In this document: positions 53,729-62,059 of the stretch, piece by piece
How the letters are laid out: each line of letters opens with the position of its first letter
Position numbering within the stretch: the first letter of the stretch is position 1
Assembly (NCBI RefSeq): GCF_029626175.1
Contig: NZ_JARUBM010000002.1
Coordinates: forward strand, 124,001-188,000
Direction: 5' to 3'
Length of the DNA stretch: 64,000 nucleotides
DNA from: Micromonospora sp. WMMD1082
Lineage (GTDB): Bacteria > Actinomycetota > Actinomycetes > Mycobacteriales > Micromonosporaceae
Made by a program: the position numbers and the translations under genes
Notes under the pieces: generated by a model
What the model was told of the DNA's origin: nothing
Seen by the model: the letters and a program-made list of their open reading frames with translations, nothing else
Databases searched by the model: none

Positions 53729-54049
53729 GTGTTTAAAACTTTGTCCATCGGTGTCGGCAACCTCTACAAGTGCGAGGTGCTGTTCCTGCGCGGCATCCAT
53801 CCCCGCACGCCGGTGCGGCAGGTGCCCGACCTCGCCGGCCTGGTCACCCTGGCCCAGAAGCTGCTGGCCGCCAACCGGGGCCGGTGGACGCAGAGCACCA
53901 CCGGTTCGCTGCGGCGCGGCCAGACCAGCTACGTGTACGGGCGACGGGCGCAACCGTGCCGACGCTGTGGCAGCGCCATCCGCAAGGAGGAACTCGGCGA
54001 GCGGGTCACCTACTGGTGCCCCACCTGCCAGCCCAGCCTCCCGGCCTGA
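53729..54049 (+). pseudogene. nei: nei 3' part: helical end and zinc finger of endonuclease VIII
   Basis: 106 residues: IGVGNLYKCEVLFLRGIHPR, then GRWTQSTTGSLRRGQTSYVY, and the zinc finger with QPCRRCGSAIRKEE and TYWCPTCQ. All residues after GVGN belong to Nei. The element sequence supplies a GTG (53729) and six codons before the core, so a truncated product could be made, but it lacks the Pro2/Glu3 catalytic site. With the element removed, 514 nt (left) plus 296 nt (right) give an in-frame 810-nt gene, 269 residues. A small hairpin (54080-54096) follows. Confidence 0.9.
53737..53753 (+). other. attR of the element
   Basis: Element sequence AACTTTGTCCATC runs into GGTG, then into nei (TCGGCAACCTC). 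The GGTG matches attL at 36856-36859. Confidence 0.7.
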
Positions 54050-54319
54050 GCCCGTCGGCCTGGTCGCCGGACGGCCGAAGCGTGGATCTTCCACGCGGCG
54101 GTCCGGGCAGGTCGGAGCCGGTGGACCGCCGGACCGTGCCACCGGACCGGAGTGGCGCGGCCGACACGCCGGCAGCTCGGCAGATCGGCACGATCGGGGA
54201 CTTCCTAACCGGCCGTCGCGCATCGCATGCTGCGGTTGAGGGCTCACGGATCGTCAGCACCGCGCGCCCGGGCCGCCACGTCGGGGTGGCGGCCGCCGCG
54301 CCCGATCACCGGGAGAGCC

Positions 54320-57300
54320 ATGGCCGTGTTCCGCAGACTCCGGTCGACCTGGCTGGACCGCGCCGTCCGCACCGGCCCGCACGACGCCAGCCCGCACGAT
54401 GCCGGCCCGGCCAGCCCGCCGCCGGCACCGACCCAGCCACCTCCGCCATCCCAGGCACCTGCGCCGGCTCAGCTGCCGGCCCAGGCACCGTCCCGTGCGC
54501 CGGCGCCCGCGAGCCTGGACCCGGCGGCGACGCCCCGCTGCTTCGGCCCGGTGCCGAACCACGCGTACAGCCCGCTGCCCGTCGTGGACGACGACGGCGA
54601 GGTGGTGGCCGGCAGCGGGATCCGCAAGTTCGTCGACGCGCTGCCCGGCCTGGGCCCGCTGGGGCGTACCCCGCTCGGCGCCCACCTGCCGGTCGCGGTG
54701 CCGGACACGATCAGCCATCCCGGCTGCGACTACTACGAGATCGGCCTACAGGAGTACGCCCAGCGCCTGCACCGCGACCTGCCGGCGACCCGGCTGCGCG
54801 GCTACCGGCAGCTCAACCTGGGCACCGACACCGACGGGCACAACACCGTCGCCCCGCCGCGACACCCGTGGCACCTCGGCCCGGTCGTGCTGGCCCGGCG
54901 GGGTCGGCCGGTACGGATCAAGTTCATCAACCAGCTGCCCGCCGGCCCGGCCGGTGATCTCTTCCTGCCGGTCGACCCGACGGTGCCCGGGGCCGGCCGG
55001 GGGCCCCTGGACGGGCCGGCACCCTACCCGCAGAACCGGGCGGTGCCGCACCTGTGCGGCGCGCTGACCGGCTGGATCAGCGCCGGCAACCCGTGGCAGT
55101 GGATCACCCCGGCGGGCGAGATCACGCCCTACCCGACCGGCGCCGGTCTGACCCACGTCCCCGACATGCCCCACCCGGGGCAGGGCGCCACCACCCTCTA
55201 CTTCCCCAACGACCAGAGCGGACGGATGCTCTGGTTCCACGACAACACCATCGGGCTGTCCCGGCTGACCGTCTACTCCGGTCAGGTCGCGCTCTACCTG
55301 CTCAGCGACGAGGCACAGGAGCGGCTCGTCGCCGACGGGGTGCTGCCGGCCGAGCAGTTGCCGCTGGTCTTCGAGGACAAGACCTTCGTACCCGACGACG
55401 CCCAGCTCGCCGCCCAGGACCCGACCTGGGACCGGGACCGCTGGGGCGCCCGGGGCGCCCTCTGGCACCCGCACGTCTACCAGCCCCGGCAGAACCCCTA
55501 CCGCCCGGACGGGATCAACCCGACCGGCCGGTGGGACTACGGGCCGTGGTCGCGTACCGCGATGGCCCCTGGGCCGGACGCGCCCGCCGCCGCGGTGCCG
55601 AACCCGCACCACGACCCGGTCGCCGACCCGGACGAGCCGCCGGAGACCCCGGGTGTGCCGCACCCGAGCGCGGTGCCCGCCGCGTACGGGGACACCGTGC
55701 TGGTCAACGGCGCCGCCTACCCCTACCTGGACGTCGAGCCCCGGCTCTACCGGTGGCGCATCCTCAACGCCTGCACCGACCGGTGGCTCAACCTCCAGCT
55801 GTACCGGGCCGCCTCGGACGCGTCGATGTGGACGCCGGAGGGCCGGCTGGCCGACGCCGACGCCGGCGAGGTGCCGATGGTCGAGGCCGTCCCCGCGCCG
55901 GACCGGCCGGCGGTATGGCCCACCGACGGCCGGCCCGGTGGCGTGCCGGATCCGGCGGCCCTGGGGCCTGAGATGATCCGGATCGGCAACGAGTGCGGCC
56001 TGCTGCCGGCGCCGGTGGTCATCCCGAACCGGCCGGTCGGCTTCCGGTACGACCGCCGCGACCCGACCGTGCTCAACGTCGACGGTCACGCCCTGCTGCT
56101 GGCCCCCGGTGAGCGGGCCGACGTGCTGGTGGACTTCGCCACGGTCGCCCCCGGCACCACCCTGATCCTCTACAACGACTGCCCCGCGCCGCTGCCCTGC
56201 CTCGACCCCCGCTACGACCACCACACCGGCGGCCCGGACCACACCGCCGAGGGTGGCGCGCCACCGACCGTCCCCGGGTACGGTCCGAACACCCGGACCC
56301 TGCTGAGCCTGCGGGTGGCCGGCACCCCGGCGGCGCCGTACGACCTCGACCGGCTGCGGGAACGACTGCCCGGCGCGTACGCGGCCAGCCAGCGCCCCCC
56401 GGTCGTGCCGCAACCGGCCTACGACCCCTGCTTCGGCACCACCACCGCGCCGACCCGGGTGCCGGTGCACGCCACCTCCGTCGAGTTCACCCCGCCGGGC
56501 GGGAGCGGGCCGGTGAGCCTGCCGCTGGCGGTCAAGGCCGTGCGGCAGGTCTTCGAGCCCGAGCACGGCCGGCTCACCGGCCGCCTCGGCGTGGCCCACC
56601 CGCACGGCGGGCCACTCGGCACTGCCGCCCTGCCACTCGGCGAGGCCACCCTGCCGCTCGGCCCCACCGACCCGGCGACCGAGCTGCTGCACGTCTGCGA
56701 TCCGGCCGTGGCGGTCGGCACGCCCGGCGACGGCAGCCAGCTCTGGCGGGTACGCGGAACGGGCCGGCAGAGCCATCCGGTGCGGTTCGACGGGCTGGAC
56801 GTGCAGGTGGTCGGCCGGGTCGGGCGCGACGGCACGATCCGCCCCCCGCACCCGGGCGAACTCGGCTGGAAGCAGGTTGTCCGGGTCGATCCGGGCGAGG
56901 ACGTGCTGCTCGCGCTGCGGCCGGAGGCACCGATCCTGCCCTTCAAGATCGGCGACAGCGTACGGCTGCTCGACCCGGCCCGGCCCGCCGGCGCGCGGGT
57001 CGGCTCCACCCCGATCAGCCCCGTCGACGGGCGACCGGCGTCGGTGGTCAACCAGTTGGTGAACCTGGGCTGGGAGTACGGCTGGTCGAGCGGCGCGGCC
57101 GGGCACCGCGACCAGGGCATGAGCCGGCCGCTGGTGGTCCGCGTCTCGCCCCGGGCGCCGACCGGGCTCACCGCCGCCCCGGCCCCCGGATCGGCGACCG
57201 CGCTGCCCGCGATCGCCCTCACCTGGACCGGCAACGGCAGCCGCCCGCCGGCCACCAGCCACCTGCTGCAACGCGCCACCGACGCGACGTTCACCAACGG

Positions 57301-58057
57301 ACTGACCACGCTCACCGTCGCGGCGACGGCGACCCGCTACACCGACGCCACGGTCACCCCCGGGGTCACCTACCACTACCGCATCCGGGCGGAGAATGCG
57401 GTCAGCTGCTCCGTCTGGTCGAACAGCATCCCCGCATCGGTGCAGCTCACCGGCCCGACCAGCCTGACCGCGGCCATCCCGCCCGCCGCGCCGCTGCGGA
57501 TCGCGCTGCGCTGGACCAACCGCTCCTTCGCCACCGGCATCGACGTGCAGCGGGCCACCAACCCGACCTTCACCAGCGGGCCGGGCACCACCGCCATCAG
57601 CGTCGGCGACAACCACCTGGACCCGGCCGTCGCCCCCGACACGACGTACTACTACCGCGTACGCACCACCTACCTGGGCGCGGCCTCACCCTGGTCGACG
57701 GTGGCGACGGTGACCACTCCACCGGCACCGGGCGCGCCGACCTCGGTGAGCGTGGCCACCAGCGCCCCCGGCCCGGACACGGCGACCGTGGTCCTGGGCT
57801 GGGCCGCCAGCACCCCCACCGGTTCTCCCGGCGGCTCTCCCGGCGGCTCTCCCGGCGGTCAGGGCGCCGGCTTCATCGTGGAGCGGGCGCTGGATCCGGC
57901 GTTCACCCGGGAGGTGGCCACCTTCACGGTCACCGGCCGAGGTTTCACCAACACCGGCCTGGCCCGGGGCGTCACCTACCACTACCGGGTCCGCTCGTTC
58001 AACGTGGTCGGTGCCTCCCCCTTCACCGGCCCCATCCCGATCACCACACCAGAGTGA
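54320..58057 (+). CDS. Multicopper-oxidase-fold protein with fibronectin III repeats
   Basis: 1245 residues. After a Pro/Ala/Gln-rich N-terminus (about residues 20-70), a CotA/bilirubin-oxidase-like region is visible: RHPWHLGPVVLARRGRPVRI, LWFHDNTIGLSRLTVYSGQV, LYRWRILNACTDRWLNLQLY and LNVDGHALLLAPGERADVLV. The T2/T3 copper motif HDH is replaced by HDN, the HPxHxH motif by SHPVRFDG, and the HCHxxxH motif is represented only by AGHRDQGM. Catalysis is therefore doubtful. Three fibronectin III-like repeats follow from about residue 947 (ALTWTGNGS, LRWTNRSF, LGWAAS; each with YHYRxR). A SPGGSPGGSPGG linker lies inside the third. No signal peptide. Start ATG 54320. Confidence 0.8.
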   Translation: MAVFRRLRSTWLDRAVRTGPHDASPHDAGPASPPPAPTQPPPPSQAPAPAQLPAQAPSRAPAPASLDPAATPRCFGPVPNHAYSPLPVVDDDGEVVAGSGIRKFVDALPGLGPLGRTPLGAHLPVAVPDTISHPGCDYYEIGLQEYAQRLHRDLPATRLRGYRQLNLGTDTDGHNTVAPPRHPWHLGPVVLARRGRPVRIKFINQLPAGPAGDLFLPVDPTVPGAGRGPLDGPAPYPQNRAVPHLCGALTGWISAGNPWQWITPAGEITPYPTGAGLTHVPDMPHPGQGATTLYFPNDQSGRMLWFHDNTIGLSRLTVYSGQVALYLLSDEAQERLVADGVLPAEQLPLVFEDKTFVPDDAQLAAQDPTWDRDRWGARGALWHPHVYQPRQNPYRPDGINPTGRWDYGPWSRTAMAPGPDAPAAAVPNPHHDPVADPDEPPETPGVPHPSAVPAAYGDTVLVNGAAYPYLDVEPRLYRWRILNACTDRWLNLQLYRAASDASMWTPEGRLADADAGEVPMVEAVPAPDRPAVWPTDGRPGGVPDPAALGPEMIRIGNECGLLPAPVVIPNRPVGFRYDRRDPTVLNVDGHALLLAPGERADVLVDFATVAPGTTLILYNDCPAPLPCLDPRYDHHTGGPDHTAEGGAPPTVPGYGPNTRTLLSLRVAGTPAAPYDLDRLRERLPGAYAASQRPPVVPQPAYDPCFGTTTAPTRVPVHATSVEFTPPGGSGPVSLPLAVKAVRQVFEPEHGRLTGRLGVAHPHGGPLGTAALPLGEATLPLGPTDPATELLHVCDPAVAVGTPGDGSQLWRVRGTGRQSHPVRFDGLDVQVVGRVGRDGTIRPPHPGELGWKQVVRVDPGEDVLLALRPEAPILPFKIGDSVRLLDPARPAGARVGSTPISPVDGRPASVVNQLVNLGWEYGWSSGAAGHRDQGMSRPLVVRVSPRAPTGLTAAPAPGSATALPAIALTWTGNGSRPPATSHLLQRATDATFTNGLTTLTVAATATRYTDATVTPGVTYHYRIRAENAVSCSVWSNSIPASVQLTGPTSLTAAIPPAAPLRIALRWTNRSFATGIDVQRATNPTFTSGPGTTAISVGDNHLDPAVAPDTTYYYRVRTTYLGAASPWSTVATVTTPPAPGAPTSVSVATSAPGPDTATVVLGWAASTPTGSPGGSPGGSPGGQGAGFIVERALDPAFTREVATFTVTGRGFTNTGLARGVTYHYRVRSFNVVGASPFTGPIPITTPE

Positions 58058-58250
58058 GCGTCGCTGCCGCACGGCCCGTCGTGGTCGTCACGGCGCCGGC
58101 ACCGCCGAGCTTGGCGTCACACCACATTCGCATACGCAGAGACTGGTCGGACACGCGCCGCCCGTACCCGGTGACCGTGGTCGGCTCCGGCCTAGCCGGG
58201 TAGGAGATGGGCCCTGTCGAGCTGAGAGCGTGGACGGCTCAGCGGCGAAC

Positions 58251-58952
58251 ATGACGAGCGCCGGTGTCTTTCGCCCCGCTCGGGTATCCGGGGCCGGCCG
58301 CGGTCACCCCGGCCTGCAAGCCTGGCTCCGCGGCCTGCAATCCCTGGTCGCCTACTGGGCCGGCCGGTACGCCGAAGCCGTCCGCTACGCCGAAGCCGGA
58401 CGCGAGTACGCCACCCAAGCCGGCGGCACCTCCGCCGTGTGGCTGCCCGCCAGCGCCTACGCCGCACTCGGCAACGCCGACCAGGCCAAGGCCGCCATCC
58501 ACGAGGCCGAGGACGCCTGGTCCCGGGTACGCCCCGACGAGATGGATGAGATGGGCGGCATCTGCACCTTCAACCAGCCCCGCACCCTCTACTACGCCAG
58601 CGACGCCCTCGCCTGGCTCCCCGACGAAGCCGCCACCACCGAGCGCTACGCACTACAAGCCGTCCAGGCGTACTCCGACCGCTATGACCCCGCATGGGCC
58701 TTCGGCGACCAGGCCGGCTCACACACCAACCTCCCCATCGCACGCGTCGCCAACGGCGAACTCGACGCCGCCGAAGACGCCCTCGAACCCGTCCTCGAAC
58801 TCCCCGCCGACCAACGCATCAACGGCATCGTGCACTCCGTCCGACGCGTCCACCAAGCCATCACCCGCGCCGGCCACGCCAACGACGCCCGCGACCTCAT
58901 CGACGGCATCGAACACTTCACCCACACCCCCGCCAACGCCCTACCCCGATAA
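58251..58952 (+). pseudogene. TPR remnant of an XRE-type regulator
   Basis: 233 residues, all alpha-helical TPR-like (LQAWLRGLQSLVAYWAGRYA, EAVRYAEAGREYATQAGGTS, YAALGNADQAKAAIHEAEDA, HTNLPIARVANGELDAAEDA). It looks like the C-terminal half of the XRE-TPR regulators, but the N-terminal helix-turn-helix is missing. The sequence upstream (58058-58250) shows no HTH in any frame I could read. It is probably a truncated, decayed gene, though the remaining frame is open. It ends 14 bp before the next gene. Confidence 0.6.
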
Positions 58953-58966
58953 GGCACCATCAGCGC

Positions 58967-59512
58967 ATGTACCCGATCACCATCCACGGCCGCGTCATCA
59001 CCCTCCGCGAAATGCGACCCGATGACGCGGCCGACGCCTTGGCGATCATCGGCGACGACCGAGTCACCCACTGGCTCTCCTTCGACAGCCGCGACCACAC
59101 CGCCGCCGTCACCATGATCGAAGGCGCAGTCACCCGGGCACAGCTCACACCACGCACCGAGTACTACCTAGCCGTAGCCGACACGGAAGACCGCATGATC
59201 GGCTTCGCCCGCCTCGGACTCACCGGCCACCAAGCCGCCAAACTCGGCTACGCCATCCACGCCGACCACTGGGGCCACGGCTACGCCACCGACGCCACCC
59301 GCACGCTCATCGGCTATGGCTTCCAGGAGCTGCGGCTCCACCGCATCACCGCCGCCATCGGCCCCGACAACGCCGCGTCCGTTGCCGTAGTCAAACGACT
59401 CGGTATGCAGTACGAAGGCCGCCTCCGCGACCACGTCTTTACCAACGGCGCCTGGCGCGACTCACTGCTCTACTCCATCCTCGCTCCGGAGTGGACCGCC
59501 ACCCCTGGCTGA
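58967..59512 (+). CDS. GNAT family N-acetyltransferase (RimJ/RimL-like)
   Basis: 181 residues. Start MYPITIHGRVITLREMRPDD. The acetyl-CoA binding region is DHWGHGYATDATRTLIGYGF, followed by ELRLHRITAAIGPDNAASVA and VVKRLGMQYEGRLRDH, the typical ending. ATG at 58967 lies 14 bp after the preceding frame. Substrate unknown; RimJ/RimL members acetylate protein N-termini, amino acids or antibiotics. Confidence 0.88.
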   Translation: MYPITIHGRVITLREMRPDDAADALAIIGDDRVTHWLSFDSRDHTAAVTMIEGAVTRAQLTPRTEYYLAVADTEDRMIGFARLGLTGHQAAKLGYAIHADHWGHGYATDATRTLIGYGFQELRLHRITAAIGPDNAASVAVVKRLGMQYEGRLRDHVFTNGAWRDSLLYSILAPEWTATPG

Positions 59513-59963
59513 TCGTGCTTTGCCCGGCGCCCGCTTCGCAGGCCACTCGCGCCGCCGAACCAGCGCCGGGCCCTGCTGGCTCGCCGCCGCGCCTTCGGCC
59601 GCCAGCGTCGGTTTCAGCCCCACCGACGGGCGCGACATGCGAAGAAGCCCGAGCCTTCACGTTCGACGACAGGACCGGGACTGTGATGGCGCACAGGAGC
59701 AGTGCCTCCGGTGAGGCTCGGCAGACGTTCATGGATCACCATGCCCTTGAGCAGCAACTCCGCCCGAACCCCACGCATCGAACACATGCGCGAACACATC
59801 GATCAACTGCCCCCGAACTGGCCGCGTCCGAACCGGCGGCACCACCTTGCCGCCACCAAAGCCAGGTGCTTCTTAAATGCCTTATTCAAGGACATTGGGC
59901 CATATTCAATGATTTGCAAACCCGGCTTCACCGAATGTTCGTAACGACATCAAACCTAATTCA
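59513..59963. other. Non-coding region, AT-richer towards the protease
   Basis: No supported gene. The first half is GC-rich with short frames of no recognisable content. From about 59860 the base composition drops sharply. The frame at 59702-59944 (MREHIDQLPPNWPRPNRRHH inside) may be a decayed fragment; not identified. Confidence 0.5.
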
Positions 59964-59992
59964 CTGACGTCAAATCGTTTCGATTTTATAGT
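59964..59992 (+). promoter_or_regulatory. Predicted promoter of the secreted protease gene
   Basis: CTGACG (59964-59969) and TATAGT (59987-59992) are 17 bp apart, a good sigma-70-type spacing, 42 bp upstream of the protease start at 60034. Confidence 0.45.
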
Positions 59993-60033
59993 CAACGTTG
60001 GCCATGCTGACATCTAGAGAAGGTAGCTGAGAC

Positions 60034-61350
60034 TTGAGACCGTACAATCTGCGGCCGACTCGTCGGTCCTTGGCGATGGTGATGGTCGCCGCGATACCGG
60101 CTTTTGTGCTGGCTCCCGTCAGCGCGCCGGTACCTGCGGGCGCCAGTCTCTTACTCTCGCCGGCCGAATATCCGGCACTTATAAAGGGGGATATTCCGCG
60201 CGAGGCAGAACCATCGCCAGAGGCTAGAATCCTGATGGCTCGACAGGACACACTCAACGCTTGGGCGGATAAGGTTGCTGGCTTTTCGCAACAGAATGGC
60301 GGCTCCGGCTTGGGCGGCATCCGAGTATCGCCAATGACCAATGAAATATTCGTTTACTGGCATGGTGACGTCCCTGAGGAAATCTCCACCATGGCCAGCG
60401 AGGCAGCAGACAGCGCCAAGTTTCACCTCGCGCCTGCTTCCCATACGCGAAAGCAGTTGAAAGAGGCCGCTCGACAAATATCTTCGTCAGCGCGGGTGCG
60501 CGCCTCGGGGGTTTCGATGGTTAAAGTGCTGCCCGATGGATCCGGGATTGAGGTCAGCACTTCCGATCTGGACGCCTCCCGACGATCCACAGCATTCTTG
60601 AGCGATGTCCGCATCGTTTTCACGCACCGAGCCGCCGCTCCGGAACCCTTCATCGGGCGCTGGAACGACACAGCGCCCTTCTGGGGCGGCGCCGTCATCG
60701 AGAACCGCGACGGTCACCTCTGCTCCAGCGGGTTCGGAATTGCCAGAAGCTATGACACCCGTTTTCAGTTCACGTTAACCTCCAACCACTGCAAAACCGA
60801 CCCGTTGACATCAACGCGTTTCTGGTCTTGGGGTGGTGCCGAGTTGGGCGTTGCCAACGACTACGACTGGGATCGTGACACAACGGCCATCGGCACTGGC
60901 GCGGCCGGAGGCTCACAAGGCTACATCTATACCGGCGACACTGGCCAAGGCGAGACCTTTGCCAGCGTCAGCGGATGGGCGAACAACTACGTTGGCAACC
61001 TCTTTGTCTGCACGTCGGGAGCATTCTCGGGTGAGCGATGCGATATCGAGATCACCAACACCGATGTCGACATCCTGACCGAGAACGGCACGATCTATGA
61101 GCAGGCAGAAGGCGAACAGGTGCAGCTGCGAAGCGCCGCCGGGCAGGGCGACAGTGGCGGCCCGGTATACACGAGAAACGCCAACGGCCGGGTTACGGCA
61201 CGTGGGCTGGTGTCCGCAGGAGACGTACTGAACACACGGACGGAATGTACCGGCGTCACCGGAACCCGGATCTGCTCGTGGCGGATATACTTTTCTCAGA
61301 TGTCGCACGTGGTGGGCCATTACAATGCCGTAGTGCTGACGGGTGGCTGA
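60034..61350 (+). CDS. Secreted trypsin-like serine protease with prodomain
   Basis: 438 residues. Signal peptide MRPYNLRPTRRSLAMVMVAA to about residue 37 (PVPAGA). The prodomain (about 45-205) includes LGGIRVSPMTNEIFVYWHGD, PEEISTMASEAADSAKFHL, SHTRKQLKEAARQI and VKVLPDGSGIEVSTSD. The catalytic domain (about 210-438) has a candidate His in TLTSNHCKTD and the Ser in AAGQGDSGGPVYTR, S1-type chymotrypsin fold. TTG start at 60034 with AGAAGG upstream. Composition is less GC-rich (about 55% over 60181-60240) than the rest of the window, which suggests acquisition. The next gene encodes a prodomain homologue. Confidence 0.85.
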   Translation: MRPYNLRPTRRSLAMVMVAAIPAFVLAPVSAPVPAGASLLLSPAEYPALIKGDIPREAEPSPEARILMARQDTLNAWADKVAGFSQQNGGSGLGGIRVSPMTNEIFVYWHGDVPEEISTMASEAADSAKFHLAPASHTRKQLKEAARQISSSARVRASGVSMVKVLPDGSGIEVSTSDLDASRRSTAFLSDVRIVFTHRAAAPEPFIGRWNDTAPFWGGAVIENRDGHLCSSGFGIARSYDTRFQFTLTSNHCKTDPLTSTRFWSWGGAELGVANDYDWDRDTTAIGTGAAGGSQGYIYTGDTGQGETFASVSGWANNYVGNLFVCTSGAFSGERCDIEITNTDVDILTENGTIYEQAEGEQVQLRSAAGQGDSGGPVYTRNANGRVTARGLVSAGDVLNTRTECTGVTGTRICSWRIYFSQMSHVVGHYNAVVLTGG

Positions 61351-61474
61351 CGTCGCCAGCCAGCGGCAAGCAATGACGCGAAGGATCCATTTCCACTGAG
61401 GCGGCGTCCGGCAGCCCCATCTGAACGGACAAATCCATTGCGTCGTCCACTATCAGTATTTAGCGAGAGTGGTT

Positions 61475-61954
61475 ATGACCGATAACGCAGCGAAGGCAAA
61501 GCTTCTCCAGATTGAGAAGTTCTGTGCTGAAAGATATCCCGAGCAGTTCGCCGGAGTCTCCCTGGGTGCGGACGGCAAGAATAATGTAGTGATCTACACG
61601 CGACCCGCGCCTGAGCTTCGCCATTTGGTGGAGCTGGCCTTTCCGGAGGTCACCGTAACGGTCAAGGATGCCCGTCATTCCAGACGGGAGCTTCAGGGCC
61701 TGCGAGACCAGATCGCTCGCGACCTGGTGCGGTGGCGCGAGCGGGGCATCGTCATCCACTCAATCGACATCCCACCCGACGGCAGCGCTGTCGAGGTACA
61801 CACCTCCGATCCAGTGCACGCTGCGGCCTGGTTGGAGGAGGAATACGAGACAGACGCAGTTGTCACCACCACCAAACCCGCCTCACTGCTCCCGCCAACC
61901 TCACGAGATACCCCTCACCTGCACATGGAGCTACCGCAACGTCGCTACGACTGA
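61475..61954 (+). CDS. Stand-alone protease-prodomain homologue (possible inhibitor)
   Basis: 159 residues, no signal peptide. It aligns with the prodomain of the preceding protease: FAGVSLGADGKNNVVIYTRP with LGGIRVSPMTNEIFVYWHGD, HSRRELQGLRDQIARDLV with HTRKQLKEAARQISSSA, and IDIPPDGSAVEVHTSDP with VKVLPDGSGIEVSTSDL. The C-terminus is Thr/Pro-rich. Free prodomains can act as folding chaperones or tight inhibitors, so a cytosolic protection role is possible; this is inference. ATG at 61475. Lies 124 bp after the protease gene on the same strand. Confidence 0.65.
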   Translation: MTDNAAKAKLLQIEKFCAERYPEQFAGVSLGADGKNNVVIYTRPAPELRHLVELAFPEVTVTVKDARHSRRELQGLRDQIARDLVRWRERGIVIHSIDIPPDGSAVEVHTSDPVHAAAWLEEEYETDAVVTTTKPASLLPPTSRDTPHLHMELPQRRYD

Positions 61955-61970
61955 TCGCGACACCGCACGG

Positions 61971-62037
61971 GTCACGAGATGCGGCAAGTGGGGCCCTCCC
62001 GTCGGGCGTGATGGCCCGAGTTGCCGCAAGTCGTGAC
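61971..62037. repeat. Dispersed palindrome related to the TTGCGGCA family
   Basis: Arms of 25 bp start GTCACGA and end GGGGCC, pairing with 62013-62037 with four mismatches. Arm core GACTTGCGGCAACTCGGG differs from the 12373 element at two positions. It lies between converging genes and may be a terminator. Confidence 0.75.
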
Positions 62038-62059
62038 GGCTCTGCCGCGGACCGGGCGG

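Larger units (their letters stand above)
36856..53753 (+). mobile_element. Integrated actinomycete conjugative/phage hybrid element in nei
   Basis: About 16.9 kb bounded by a shared GGTG inside nei (36856-36859 and 53750-53753). It contains a serine integrase, an excisionase-like HTH protein, an HTH protein with embedded iterons, a TraB/FtsK translocase, an SpdB-like protein, small regulators, and phage genes (prohead-protease-like, tape measure, tail-associated). The left arm is transcribed rightwards and the conjugation block leftwards from the right edge. Portal, terminase and major capsid genes are not seen, so it is not a complete prophage. Confidence 0.85.

Noticed and set aside
53729..54049. 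A separate small zinc-finger gene
   Set aside because: It is the exact continuation of the nei fragment at 36346 and joins in frame at the GGTG core, so it is the nei 3' part.
59614..59799. Short frames in the gap before the protease (also 59702-59944)
   Set aside because: No convincing start or ribosome site and no family recognised. Could be decayed DNA, so not called.
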